A stretch of DNA of 64,000 bases, taken from NCBI RefSeq assembly GCF_014042365.1, contig NZ_JACEZS010000001.1:310001-374000 (forward strand), in the 5' to 3' direction. Of this stretch, positions 16,439 to 25,377 are shown piece by piece (the stretch's first letter is position 1; each line of letters starts with the position of its first letter). The notes under the pieces are model-generated. The model had not been told where the DNA came from and did no database searches. It saw only the letters and a program-made list of their open reading frames with translations. This DNA comes from Rugamonas fusca. Lineage in GTDB: Bacteria > Pseudomonadota > Gammaproteobacteria > Burkholderiales > Burkholderiaceae_D. The translations under genes were made by a program, and so were the position numbers.

Positions 16439-18205
16439 ATGTCTTATGGCAGCGAACATGGTTCCGGCAGCTTCTGGACCCGTTATGTGTGGAGCCAGGA
16501 CCACAAGGTGATCGCCGTGCAGTACACCATCACGGCCATCGCGGTGGGACTGGTGGGGATGGTGTTGTCGGACCTGATGCGGCTGCAGCTGGGCTTCCCG
16601 GGCCGGTTCGCCTTCATCGACGCACCGCGCTACTACCAGTTCATCACCATGCACGGCATGATCATGGTGATCTACCTGCTGACGGCGCTGTTCCTGGGCG
16701 GCTTTGGCAACTACCTGATCCCGCTGATGCTGGGCGCGCGCGACATGGTGTTCCCGTTCCTGAACATGCTCAGCTACTGGGTCTACCTGCTGGCCGTGCT
16801 GATCCTGCTGGCCAGCTTTTTCGTGCCCGGCGGCCCCACGGGCGCCGGCTGGACCCTGTATCCGCCACAGGCCATCCTGCCCGGCACGCCGGGCGTGGAG
16901 TGGGGCATCGTCGTGATGCTGCTGTCCCTGCTGGTGTTCATCGTGGCCGCCACCATGGGCGGGCTCAACTACGTGACCACCGTGCTGCAGGCGCGCACCC
17001 AGGGCATGACGCTGATGCGCATGCCGCTGACCGTGTGGGGCATTTTTGTTGCCACCATCCTGGCGCTGCTGGCGTTCCCGGCCCTGTTCGTGTCGGCCGT
17101 GATGATGTTGCTCGACAAGACGCTGGGCACCAGCTTCTTCATGCCGGCCGTCGTCTCCATGGGGCAGCATCTGGCGCACCAGGGCGGCAGTCCTCTGCTG
17201 TTCCAGCACCTGTTCTGGTTCTTCGGCCATCCGGAAGTGTATATCGTGGCGCTGCCCGCGTTCGGCATCATCTCCGACCTGATCAGCGTGCACGCCCGCA
17301 AATGCATCTTCGGCTACCGCATGATGGTGTGGGCCATCGTCGCCATCGGCGGTCTGAGCTTTGTCGTCTGGGCCCACCACATGTACGTGAGCGGCATGCA
17401 TCCGTATTTCGGCTTCTTCTTCGCCACCACCACCCTGATCATCGCCGTGCCCACGGCGCTCAAGGTCTACAACTGGACGCTGACGCTGTGGAAGGGCGAC
17501 ATCCACCTGACCGTGCCCATGCTGTTCGCCATCGGCTTCATCAGTACCTTCCTGATCGGCGGCCTGACGGGCCTGTTCCTCGGTAACGTGAGCGTCGATA
17601 TTCCCTTGTCCAACACGTATTTTGTCGTCGCCCATTTCCACATGGTGATGGGGGTGTCGCCCGTGCTGGCCGTGTTTGGCGGCCTCTATCACTGGTATCC
17701 CAAGGTCAGCGGGCGCATGTTCAACGAGACGCTGGCGCGGCTGCATTTCTGGGGAACCTTCATCGGCACCTACCTGATCTTCTTCCCCATGCACTACCTG
17801 GGCATACTCGGCATGCCGCGGCGCTACTATGCCTATGAGAACTATGCCTTCATTCCGCCCTCGGCCCAGTCGCTCAATGCCTTCATCACCGTGGTGGCGC
17901 TGGTGGTGGGCGCGCTGCAACTGCTGTTCGTGTTCAACCTGGCGTGGAGCGCCACGCACGGCAAGGTGGCCGATGGCAATCCCTGGCGCGCGGCCAGCCT
18001 GGAATGGCAGACGCCGCACACGCCGCCGGGCCATGGCAACTGGGGCCCGGCATTGCCGGTCGTGTACCGCGGCGCCTACGATTATGGCCGCCAGGACGGC
18101 GACAGCGACTATATCGCCCAGAACTGTGGCCCCGAAGAGGCGGACCCGACGCAGGATGTGGTCCTGCCCGCCCCGGTGGCGCCGCACGGGGAGCTGCCGT
18201 CATGA
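16439..18205 (+). CDS. ctaD: Cytochrome c oxidase subunit I, heme-copper oxidase
   Basis: Integral membrane protein of 588 aa with the full heme-copper oxidase signature. GHPEVY starts just before His264 (CuB ligand, with the His-Tyr crosslink motif), followed by the AHHM pair and HFH at 399-401, which binds the two hemes. It is the proton-pumping catalytic subunit reducing O2 to water. The start at 16439 follows a strong GGAGGGAGGAGG ribosome site. The C-terminal tail after the last helix is hydrophilic and Pro/Asp-rich. The stop overlaps the next start (ATGA), which couples translation to the first subunit III-like gene. Confidence 0.95.
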   Translation: MSYGSEHGSGSFWTRYVWSQDHKVIAVQYTITAIAVGLVGMVLSDLMRLQLGFPGRFAFIDAPRYYQFITMHGMIMVIYLLTALFLGGFGNYLIPLMLGARDMVFPFLNMLSYWVYLLAVLILLASFFVPGGPTGAGWTLYPPQAILPGTPGVEWGIVVMLLSLLVFIVAATMGGLNYVTTVLQARTQGMTLMRMPLTVWGIFVATILALLAFPALFVSAVMMLLDKTLGTSFFMPAVVSMGQHLAHQGGSPLLFQHLFWFFGHPEVYIVALPAFGIISDLISVHARKCIFGYRMMVWAIVAIGGLSFVVWAHHMYVSGMHPYFGFFFATTTLIIAVPTALKVYNWTLTLWKGDIHLTVPMLFAIGFISTFLIGGLTGLFLGNVSVDIPLSNTYFVVAHFHMVMGVSPVLAVFGGLYHWYPKVSGRMFNETLARLHFWGTFIGTYLIFFPMHYLGILGMPRRYYAYENYAFIPPSAQSLNAFITVVALVVGALQLLFVFNLAWSATHGKVADGNPWRAASLEWQTPHTPPGHGNWGPALPVVYRGAYDYGRQDGDSDYIAQNCGPEEADPTQDVVLPAPVAPHGELPS

Positions 18206-18834
18206 CCACCCTCCACGTGCTGCCTGGGCAAGCGGCCTGGTGGCCGGGGCCGGGGCCGGAACGGCAAGCAGTGCGCCGCGCCGGCCTGTGGGTGCTGACG
18301 GGCGTGATCTCCATGCTGTTTTTCCTGTTCGGCGCGGCCTATGTGATGCGCATGGCCGTGGCGGACTGGCGTCCCTTGCCCGTGGTGCCGTGGCAGCTGT
18401 GGTGTGGCAGCGCGTTGCTGCTCGCGGCCAGCATGGCGTGGCAGCTGGCGTGGCGCGCCGCGTCGCGCGGCAGGGAACTGGCCGCGACACTGGCCGTCGC
18501 CGTGGCCTGCGCCAGTTCCGTGCTGTTCCTGGGCGCCCAGCTGTGGGCCTGGCAAGCGATGAGCGGGCGCGACCTCACCGTGGCGGCCAACCCGGCCAAC
18601 AGTTTCTTCTACCTCATCACGGGCCTGCATGGCGTGCACGTGATCGGCGGCCTGGTGGCCGCCGGCCTGGCGGCCTGGCCCCTGGTGCGTGGGGGCGGCG
18701 TGTTGCGGGCCAGCGGCGGCATCGAACTGTGCGCGCGCTACTGGCATTTCCTGCTCGTATTGTGGCTGGCCATGTTCGCCATGCTGTTCCTGGTGACGCC
18801 GGCCGTGGTGCAAGCGGTGTGCGGTATTACCTAG
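18202..18834 (+). CDS. Cytochrome c oxidase subunit III-like membrane protein (first copy)
   Basis: Protein of 210 aa with five hydrophobic segments. It retains subunit III features such as the helix containing TGLHGVHVIGG and a terminal ARYWHFLLVLWL segment. It lies directly after subunit I with a 4-bp overlap and before a second subunit III. Two adjacent subunit III-like genes suggest that one is structural and the other a divergent paralogue or assembly-type subunit. Confidence 0.85.
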   Translation: MTTLHVLPGQAAWWPGPGPERQAVRRAGLWVLTGVISMLFFLFGAAYVMRMAVADWRPLPVVPWQLWCGSALLLAASMAWQLAWRAASRGRELAATLAVAVACASSVLFLGAQLWAWQAMSGRDLTVAANPANSFFYLITGLHGVHVIGGLVAAGLAAWPLVRGGGVLRASGGIELCARYWHFLLVLWLAMFAMLFLVTPAVVQAVCGIT

Positions 18835-18855
18835 CTGGCGCTGGCAGGAGGGAAC

Positions 18856-19536
18856 ATGAACCAAACAACACAAGCAGAATTGCCCGCAGGCTCAGGCTGG
18901 CGCAGCGTGGTGGCCGACTGGTCCGGCGACAAGGTGGCGTTCCAGGTGCCGTGGGGCAAAGCGATGATGTGGATCTTCCTGCTCAGCGACACCTTTATCT
19001 TCGGCACCTTCCTGACCGGCTACATGTCAGTGCGCATCGCCGCCACGGCCGCCTGGCCCAATCCCGGTGAGGTGTTTGCGTTGACGATAGGGCACACCAA
19101 GTGGCCGTTGCTGCTGATCGCCATCATGACCTTCATCCTCATCAGCAGCAGCGGCACCATGGCCATGGCCGTGCACTTCGCCTACCGGCGCGAGCGCGCC
19201 CGTTGCGCCGCCCTGATGTTGCTGACGGCGGTGCTGGGCGCCACCTTCGTCGGCATGCAGGCGTTCGAATGGACGGAGCTGATCGGGGAGGGCGTGCGGC
19301 CCTGGGGGAATCCCATGGGCGCGGCCCAGTTCGGGGCGTGCTTTTTCATGATCACGGGCTTCCATGGCCTGCATGTGTCGGCTGGCGTGGTGTACCTGGG
19401 CACGATCGCGCGCCGGGTCTGGGCTGGCCGCTACGAGCATGCCGGTCATTACGACGTGGTGGAGATCGCGGGCCTGTACTGGCACTTCGTCGACCTCGTG
19501 TGGGTGTTTATTTTCGCGCTGTTTTACTTGTGGTAG
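18856..19536 (+). CDS. Cytochrome c oxidase subunit III (second copy)
   Basis: Protein of 226 aa with five hydrophobic helices and the typical motifs MQAFEW, TGFHGLHVSAG and GLYWHFVDLVWVFIF near the C-terminus. It follows GGAGGGAAC 6-9 nt upstream of the ATG. It is closer to canonical subunit III than the preceding gene and probably packs against subunit I near the proton-uptake path. Confidence 0.92.
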   Translation: MNQTTQAELPAGSGWRSVVADWSGDKVAFQVPWGKAMMWIFLLSDTFIFGTFLTGYMSVRIAATAAWPNPGEVFALTIGHTKWPLLLIAIMTFILISSSGTMAMAVHFAYRRERARCAALMLLTAVLGATFVGMQAFEWTELIGEGVRPWGNPMGAAQFGACFFMITGFHGLHVSAGVVYLGTIARRVWAGRYEHAGHYDVVEIAGLYWHFVDLVWVFIFALFYLW

Positions 19537-19543
19537 GAGCATC

Positions 19544-19858
19544 ATGGACGCACCCCATCAACGCCAGCACCCGATTGGCCTGTACCTGAAGGTGTGGTTG
19601 CTGCTATTTGTGCTGAGCACGTTTTCTTACCTGGTCGATGTGTTCCACTTCACCGGCTATGTGCGCTGGACCCTGATCGTGGCGCTGATGCTGGCCAAGG
19701 CGGGATTGATCGTGGCCATCTTCATGCATCTGCGCTGGGAACGGCTGGCGCTGATCGGCGCCATCCTGCTGCCGCCGCTGTGCTTGCTGGTGCTGAGCGG
19801 CATGATGATGGTGGAATCCGACTACACCCTGCTGACGCGGCTGGCCAATTTCCGTTAG
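19544..19858 (+). CDS. Small cytochrome c oxidase subunit IV-like membrane protein
   Basis: Protein of 104 aa with three hydrophobic helices, including the ALMLAKAGLIVAIFMHLRWE segment typical of bacterial CyoD/CoxD-type subunit IV. It is preceded by TAGGAG 4 nt before the ATG. It is the last gene of the oxidase operon and ends one base before the convergent helicase gene, with no space for a conventional terminator. No heme A synthase, farnesyltransferase, Cox11 or Sco gene is in the window. Confidence 0.85.
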   Translation: MDAPHQRQHPIGLYLKVWLLLFVLSTFSYLVDVFHFTGYVRWTLIVALMLAKAGLIVAIFMHLRWERLALIGAILLPPLCLLVLSGMMMVESDYTLLTRLANFR

Positions 19859-19859
19859 T

Positions 19860-21998
19860 TCATACACGCTTGAGCCAGCGCGCGAACGGTTGCAGGTCCC
19901 GGCCCGGCGGCACGAACCATGCGCGCCGGGTCAAGTCGTATTCGGCACCGAGCGCCTTGACCTGCTCCTTTTCATGGAAGGTGGCCGTCAGGTAGTACCG
20001 GGTGGGGGCGGCGGGCGGCGGGGTGGCGTTGCGCGCGAGCGCCGCGTCGGCGGCGGCCGCGCTGCTGGCCAGCTTCATCTGCGCGATAAAGGGGCTGCGC
20101 CGGGCCGTGTCCTCCGGCGAGAGCAGGGTCAGGCGCGATTTGGCGCGGGTGGCGGCCACGTAGAACAGGTTTTCCTCCTCGCCCCGCGCGCACAGCGGCT
20201 GGGGAAACTCCCCCGTTTCCAGGAAGGGCAGGATGACGTGGGCAAATTCCTTGCCCTTGGCGTTGGCCACGCATTCGATCAGCACCGCCTCGCGCTCGCG
20301 CTTGCGGGTGGCGAACGCTTCACCCGCGCTGAGTGCCTGCCAGAATTGCGCCAGCGTCTGCCCCGACTGGGCGGCCGCCTCCACGAAGCCGGCCACCGAG
20401 CGGGCCACCACGCTGGCGTCGTAGGGACGCAGGAAGATACGCCGGGCGGCCGTCTCCAGCCCCATGCGCTCGCACACGGCGCTCAGCACCCCGGCCGCGC
20501 TGGCGTCCGGTCCCACACCATGCAGGTAGGCGACCGTGTCCGTGACCAGGCGCTGGGCCGAGCCTTGCTGCTCGCGGTCGATGTAGGCGCTGAAGAAGTC
20601 GCCCAGGATGTGCGGGTCCTTGCCGATCGCGTACTTGGCCTGCTCCATTTTCTGCGGCGACAGCTCGACTTCGGCGAAGATGGCCAGCGCTTCCACGATG
20701 GCGGTGCGCACTTCGTAGGATTTGACGGCGGCCAGGTCCTTGAGGGCGATGGCGATCATGCCGCGCAAGAACAGGATTTCGTCGCGCTGCAGGTAGCCGG
20801 CCATTTCCGGCGTACGGTAGCCTATGCCCGCTTGCATCAGCGCGTTCTCGATGGCGATCGACTGGTGGCGGTCGCGGATCAACACGGCGCAGCCATCCAG
20901 GGGCAAGCCATCGCGCTTCCACTGGCCGATGGCGGCCACCACCCTGGCGGCGCAGTCGGCGGCGCCGGCGGCGTAGTGGGCCTGGCGGATTTCCGTGTGC
21001 AGCGGCAGGCGCGAATCGACGGCCTTGTGCTTGAATTCGGCCATGGCGTAGGCCAGGTGCGGGCCGTGGCGGTAGCTGTGGGTGAGCGGATAGCGCACCA
21101 GTTGCGGATACGCTTCCTTGAACCGGCGGTTGAGGAAGGTGTCGCTGGCGCCGAGCCGGGCGTGGATCACCTGGTCCTTGTCGCCGGCGCCCACGAAGAA
21201 GCACTGGGGCTGGGCGATGAGCGCGTTGAGGATGCGGAACGTGGCCTCGTTCAGGTCGTGCAGCTCGTCGCATACCACCACCCGGTAGGCCGGCAAGTCG
21301 TCCGCCCCGGCGCCGTCCGCGCCCAGCGCGCACGCCAGGTCGTAGGTGGCGTCGAACGGACCGCGGAACTGGGCGCCTTCACCGCTGCCAAGGCGCAGAC
21401 GCTCATATTCCATGGTGACCAGGTAATCGGTGACAGGCACGTTGAGCAATTCGGCCGCGTCTTCCACGCCCATGCATTCCACATCGGCCTCCAGCGCCAT
21501 GGTCGCCTTCAGGGTGAGCTGGAAGTCGAGGAACTGGCTCAGCGCGATGTTGTGGGTGCGTAAATCCAGGCCATCGACGCTGCCCGCGTAGCGCTCGCCC
21601 GCCCGCGCGATGGCTTGCAGCGCATATTTCCTGAGTTGCCGCACGTGGGGGCAGGGTTGCACGTCGTCCACGTCGCCGCGCGCCAGCATTTGCCCGGCGA
21701 AGTCTTCGAACGTCAGCACGGCGATGCGGGCCGCCGTCGCGTGGGGGATGCCAACCTCGCGCAGGCGCTGGCGCATGACGTCGCGCGCCTCAGGGGTGAA
21801 GGTGAGCGCCAGGATCTGCTCGGGCGCCAGCTTGCGGGCCAGGGCCTCGCCGATACGGATGGCCAGGGTGGTCGTCTTGGCGGCGCCGGCATTGGCGTCG
21901 ATCAGCACCACCTTGTTCTGGGCCAGCTGGATGGCGGTCTGCTCCGGCGTGGGCTGCAGGCCTTGCGGGGTAAAGCGGGGAGCGTTGGTGTCGTTCAT
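19860..21998 (-). CDS. UvrD/Rep-like helicase with C-terminal DUF5710-like domain
   Basis: Protein of 712 aa of helicase superfamily 1. The Walker A region is NAGAAKTTT near residue 40, a variant of GxGKT. Walker B reads CDELHD instead of DEAQD, and motif VI is VAATRAKSRLTLL. The last 50 residues (YYLTATFHEKEQVKALGAEY to FARWL) resemble the small DUF5710 domain, found at the ends of various DNA-handling proteins. It should unwind or remodel DNA with ATP. ATGs at 22007 and 21998 are possible. A perfect TATAAT at 22011-22006 places the transcript start at about 21998, so the shorter form may be leaderless. Its 3' end abuts the convergent oxidase operon. Confidence 0.85.
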   Translation of the reverse strand: MNDTNAPRFTPQGLQPTPEQTAIQLAQNKVVLIDANAGAAKTTTLAIRIGEALARKLAPEQILALTFTPEARDVMRQRLREVGIPHATAARIAVLTFEDFAGQMLARGDVDDVQPCPHVRQLRKYALQAIARAGERYAGSVDGLDLRTHNIALSQFLDFQLTLKATMALEADVECMGVEDAAELLNVPVTDYLVTMEYERLRLGSGEGAQFRGPFDATYDLACALGADGAGADDLPAYRVVVCDELHDLNEATFRILNALIAQPQCFFVGAGDKDQVIHARLGASDTFLNRRFKEAYPQLVRYPLTHSYRHGPHLAYAMAEFKHKAVDSRLPLHTEIRQAHYAAGAADCAARVVAAIGQWKRDGLPLDGCAVLIRDRHQSIAIENALMQAGIGYRTPEMAGYLQRDEILFLRGMIAIALKDLAAVKSYEVRTAIVEALAIFAEVELSPQKMEQAKYAIGKDPHILGDFFSAYIDREQQGSAQRLVTDTVAYLHGVGPDASAAGVLSAVCERMGLETAARRIFLRPYDASVVARSVAGFVEAAAQSGQTLAQFWQALSAGEAFATRKREREAVLIECVANAKGKEFAHVILPFLETGEFPQPLCARGEEENLFYVAATRAKSRLTLLSPEDTARRSPFIAQMKLASSAAAADAALARNATPPPAAPTRYYLTATFHEKEQVKALGAEYDLTRRAWFVPPGRDLQPFARWLKRV

Positions 21999-22203
21999 CG
22001 ACCGCATTATAGCCGGCCCCGTGCCGGGTTTCGGCGCGGCCTGCGAGGCATGCCTGACGGCAAGATTATTCTTGCTACATGATAAATTGCAAAGCAACGT
22101 TATTGCATTGATATGTTATACTTTCGCCAAGTGATTAATTGTCTACGTTTTTTCTTGGCAAGCATTTGGCGCCAACGGCGCCCCCCCATTTTTCTGGCTA
22201 CCC

Positions 22204-22755
22204 ATGCACCATTCGACTATGACCAACATCGCGGCCGCCGGCCTGCTGCTGGCGGGCTTGTTCAGCGCCCCGTTCGCCTGTGCCGCGCCCACCACGCTGG
22301 ACCTGAGCGGCGGCTATGCCACCTTCGGCCATAACCATGCGGCGTCCATGGTCCGTTTCACGGACGAATACCTGTTCGACGTCGCGACGGGAACGCTGGC
22401 CTACCTTGCCGGCACTTACACCGAAGGCAACAGCAACATCGGTGGTCACGTGCACAGCAATGCCGCCCTCGAGGACATCAGCTGGTTCAGGATCAACGAC
22501 GACCTGACGCGCACCAGCCTGGGTAACAGTTTCGGCAGCGGCAGCTTCGGCCTGTTCGCGCCCCTGGCCGCTGGCCACTATGGCTTCGACGTCAGTGGCC
22601 GCACGCTGCTGGCCAACCGCGGTGGCAATTATTCGGGTACCTTGAGTGTCGAGGTGTCGCCCGTGCCGGAACCGGACGTGCTTGCGATGGCGGCCATGGG
22701 TCTGGGCCTGATCTGCATCCGGCGCCGTCCCAAGGTCAATCCCAAGCTGGGTTGA
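22204..22755 (+). CDS. Secreted PEP-CTERM sorting-domain protein
   Basis: Protein of 183 aa with a signal peptide (about residues 1-28, AxA-type end CAA) and a classic C-terminal sorting tail: VPEP, a hydrophobic stretch (LAMAAMGLGLICI) and a basic RRR cluster. The middle is a Gly/Asn-rich beta-type domain with no recognised family. PEP-CTERM proteins are processed by an exosortase/EpsH system, often with exopolysaccharide secretion; no such genes are in this window. No good ribosome site is seen; an internal ATG at 22219 would also keep the signal peptide. Confidence 0.85.
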   Translation: MHHSTMTNIAAAGLLLAGLFSAPFACAAPTTLDLSGGYATFGHNHAASMVRFTDEYLFDVATGTLAYLAGTYTEGNSNIGGHVHSNAALEDISWFRINDDLTRTSLGNSFGSGSFGLFAPLAAGHYGFDVSGRTLLANRGGNYSGTLSVEVSPVPEPDVLAMAAMGLGLICIRRRPKVNPKLG

Positions 22756-22770
22756 GCGCGACGGCGGGGC

Positions 22771-23862
22771 TCAGGCGGCCAGCATGTCCGGTTGCAGCGG
22801 GGCGAGCCGCGCCGTTGCGCCTTCGATGAACTGGGCGCTGAACAGGCGGCCACGGGCTTCCGTTTCACGGCCGTCGATCTGGGCCACCAGCAGGTCGGCC
22901 GCGGCGGCCGCCATCTGCTGCATGGGCTGGCGCAGCGTGGTGAGGTTGTAGCTGAGCCAATTCGATGGCTCCACGGCGTCGAAGCCGGCCACCGACAACT
23001 GGCCCGGTACGTCCAGGGCCAGTTCATGGCGCGCGCAGTCGAGGCAGCCAATGGCCATGACGTCGCTGGCGCAAATGACGGCGTCGGGCACCCGGCCCAG
23101 CTGGCGGATGATCTCGCGCAAGCCCGTGCCGCCGCTGGCGTAGTCATATTGGCCCGTCACCACGAGCGGGGCCGGCAAACCCAGCTCCGTCAGCCGCTGC
23201 CACGCCCCGCGCCTGCGTTCCTGTGCAGTGCAGGAGTCCGTCGGGCCTTCGATGAGGGCGAACTGGCGGTGGCCGGCGGCGGCCAGGCGCGACACCAGGG
23301 TACGGGCCGCCTGCACCTGGTCACAACTGACCGTATGGGCCACCTGGCCGGGCGCGCGGCGGTTGAGCAGCACCAGCGGCACCCCGCGGCGGCGAAATTC
23401 CACGATATGTTCATCGGACAGGCTGGCCACGGAGATGGCGCCGTCCACCTGGTATTGCCACACGTCGGCCAGCGCATGGGCGACGTCCGCCTCCTGGGCC
23501 AGCGAAAACAGCAGTACCCGCTTGCCATGGCGGGCGATCTGCTGGCTCAGGGCCGACAACACTTCCGGGTAATGCAGATTGGAGGTATTGCTGATCAACA
23601 CGGCCACCATGTTGCTACGCCGGGTGATCAGGCTGCGGGCGGCGGCGTTGGGAATGTAGTCGAGGCTGGCGGCTGCCTTCATCACGCGCGCATACGTGGC
23701 CTTGGAGACGCTGGCGCCCGGCTTGAAGCAGCGCGACACGGCCGACTGCGACACCCCGGCCAACAGGGCCACGTCATAGGACGTGACGCGGCGGGCCGCC
23801 GGCAGGGCGGTGGCGGAGGGCGACGCGGTGTCGGCGCCCGGGGGCGTGGTGGTTTTTGCCAT
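22771..23862 (-). CDS. LacI-family transcriptional regulator
   Basis: Protein of 363 aa with an N-terminal LacI helix-turn-helix (VTSYDVALLAGVSQSAVSRC, about 28-47) followed by a periplasmic-binding-protein-like sensor domain. The hinge region SLDYIPNAAARSL is intact. A 27-residue Pro/Ala/Thr-rich extension precedes the DNA-binding domain. The ATG at 23862 is preferred over 23928 because the latter lies inside a promoter-region inverted repeat. No sugar transport or catabolic operon is adjacent, so the target and inducer are unknown. Confidence 0.9.
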   Translation of the reverse strand: MAKTTTPPGADTASPSATALPAARRVTSYDVALLAGVSQSAVSRCFKPGASVSKATYARVMKAAASLDYIPNAAARSLITRRSNMVAVLISNTSNLHYPEVLSALSQQIARHGKRVLLFSLAQEADVAHALADVWQYQVDGAISVASLSDEHIVEFRRRGVPLVLLNRRAPGQVAHTVSCDQVQAARTLVSRLAAAGHRQFALIEGPTDSCTAQERRRGAWQRLTELGLPAPLVVTGQYDYASGGTGLREIIRQLGRVPDAVICASDVMAIGCLDCARHELALDVPGQLSVAGFDAVEPSNWLSYNLTTLRQPMQQMAAAAADLLVAQIDGRETEARGRLFSAQFIEGATARLAPLQPDMLAA

Positions 23863-23920
23863 AATCTCGTGATCGCCGGCCAGGCGCCGGCCGGTGGCCG
23901 TTGATGGCCAAATATTTCTC

Positions 23921-23935
23921 TTAAGCATAACTTAA
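23921..23935. promoter_or_regulatory. Inverted repeat in the lacI-type gene leader
   Basis: TTAAG-CATAA-CTTAA is a perfect 5-bp inverted repeat with a 5-bp spacer, 59 bp upstream of the regulator start in an AT-rich patch. It could be an autoregulatory site, although the odd spacer lacks the central CG typical of LacI operators. Confidence 0.3.
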
Positions 23936-24102
23936 ATTATTACCGCGTGGCAATAGCATGGTTTCATCTTTATATCAACATGTGTGCTGTTAGTCCGGCC
24001 GGTTGCAGGCGTTGACGCCGTAGGGGCTGGTCGCGGGCAAAGTGGGCCGTGGGCGGCCAAGTCTGATAGAATGACGCCCCTTTATTATCGGGAAGGGTCG
24101 AC

Positions 24103-25353
24103 ATGGCCATTGCTTGCGGTGTCGATTTTGGCACATCAAATTCCACGGTGGGCTGGGTGCGGCCCGGCCACCCCGTCATGCTGGGGCTGGAGGATGGCAA
24201 GGAAACCTTGCCGTCCGTGGTGTTCTTCAATGCGGAAGACGATGAGGTCAGCTTCGGCCGGGCCGCGCTGGGCCAGTATCTGGCCGGCTACGAGGGGCGT
24301 TTGATGCGTTCGCTCAAGAGCCTGCTGGGCACCAGCCTGATCGACGGCCAGACGGAAGTGGGCGGGCGCGCCTTGCCGTTCCGTATGTTGCTGGCCCAGT
24401 TCATCGGCGAACTCAAGCGCCGCGCCGAACTGGCGGCCGGACGGGAATTCACCTCGGCCGTGTTCGGGCGGCCCGTCTTTTTCATCGACGACAGTGCCGT
24501 CAACGACCAGCTGGCCCAGGATACCCTGGCCGAGGTGGCCCGCTCCGTCGGCTTCAAGGATATTTCCTTCCAGTTCGAGCCGATCGCCGCCGCCTTCGAT
24601 TATGAGTCGCAGATCAGCCGCGAGGAGCTGGTGTTGATCGCCGACATAGGCGGCGGCACGTCCGACTTCTCGCTGGTGCGGCTGTCGCCACAGCGCGCCA
24701 GTCTGGCCGAGCGGCGCGACGACATCCTGGCCAACGGCGGCGTACACATCGGCGGCACCGACTTCGACAAGTACCTGAGCCTGTCCTCCGTGATGCCCTT
24801 GCTCGGCTACGGTAGCCGCTTGCGCAACAACAGCGAGGTGCCGTCGAGCTATTACTTCAACCTGGCCACATGGCACACCATCAACCAGGCGTACACCAAG
24901 AAAATGTGGGTGCAACTGGCTGACATCTGCCGCGACGCGGCCGAGCCGGACAAGCTGGGCCGGCTGCAAAAGCTGATCGACCACCGGGCTGGCCACTGGC
25001 TGGCCATGCGCGTGGAGGAGGGCAAGATCGCGCTGTCGGACGCGCCGACCGTGGCGCTGGAACTGGACCGGCTGTCGCCGGCCACCACCTTGCAGCTGGA
25101 GCGCCCCCAGTTCGACGCGGCCATCGGCCACCTGGTCGGCGCCGTCGAGCAGACCGTGCTCAAGCTGCTGGGCGACGCCGGCGTGGCGCCCGACGCCGTG
25201 GACACGGTATTCTTCACGGGCGGCTCCAGCGGCGTGCGGCTGCTGCGCGAGCGCATCGCGGCGCTGCTGCCAGCCGCACGCAAGGTGGAAGGCGACCGCT
25301 TCGGCAGTATCGGCGCCGGCCTGGCGCTGGACGCCGTGCGCAAATTTGGTTGA
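24103..25353 (+). CDS. yegD: YegD-type Hsp70 family protein
   Basis: Protein of 416 aa containing only the actin-like ATPase domain of Hsp70. Phosphate loops are VDFGTSNSTVGW (near residue 7) and DIGGGTSDFS (near 185), with an adenosine loop GGSSGVRLL near 367. There is no C-terminal substrate-binding domain, as usual for YegD-type proteins, so a classical peptide-holding chaperone function is doubtful. AAGG lies 6 nt before the ATG. The stop is 24 bp before the exonuclease start, suggesting an operon. Confidence 0.9.
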   Translation: MAIACGVDFGTSNSTVGWVRPGHPVMLGLEDGKETLPSVVFFNAEDDEVSFGRAALGQYLAGYEGRLMRSLKSLLGTSLIDGQTEVGGRALPFRMLLAQFIGELKRRAELAAGREFTSAVFGRPVFFIDDSAVNDQLAQDTLAEVARSVGFKDISFQFEPIAAAFDYESQISREELVLIADIGGGTSDFSLVRLSPQRASLAERRDDILANGGVHIGGTDFDKYLSLSSVMPLLGYGSRLRNNSEVPSSYYFNLATWHTINQAYTKKMWVQLADICRDAAEPDKLGRLQKLIDHRAGHWLAMRVEEGKIALSDAPTVALELDRLSPATTLQLERPQFDAAIGHLVGAVEQTVLKLLGDAGVAPDAVDTVFFTGGSSGVRLLRERIAALLPAARKVEGDRFGSIGAGLALDAVRKFG

Positions 25354-25377
25354 ATGTTCAGACAGGGGAAAGACGCG

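Noticed and set aside
24067..24072. TAGAAT as the yegD promoter
   Set aside because: No acceptable -35 element at 16-18 bp upstream.
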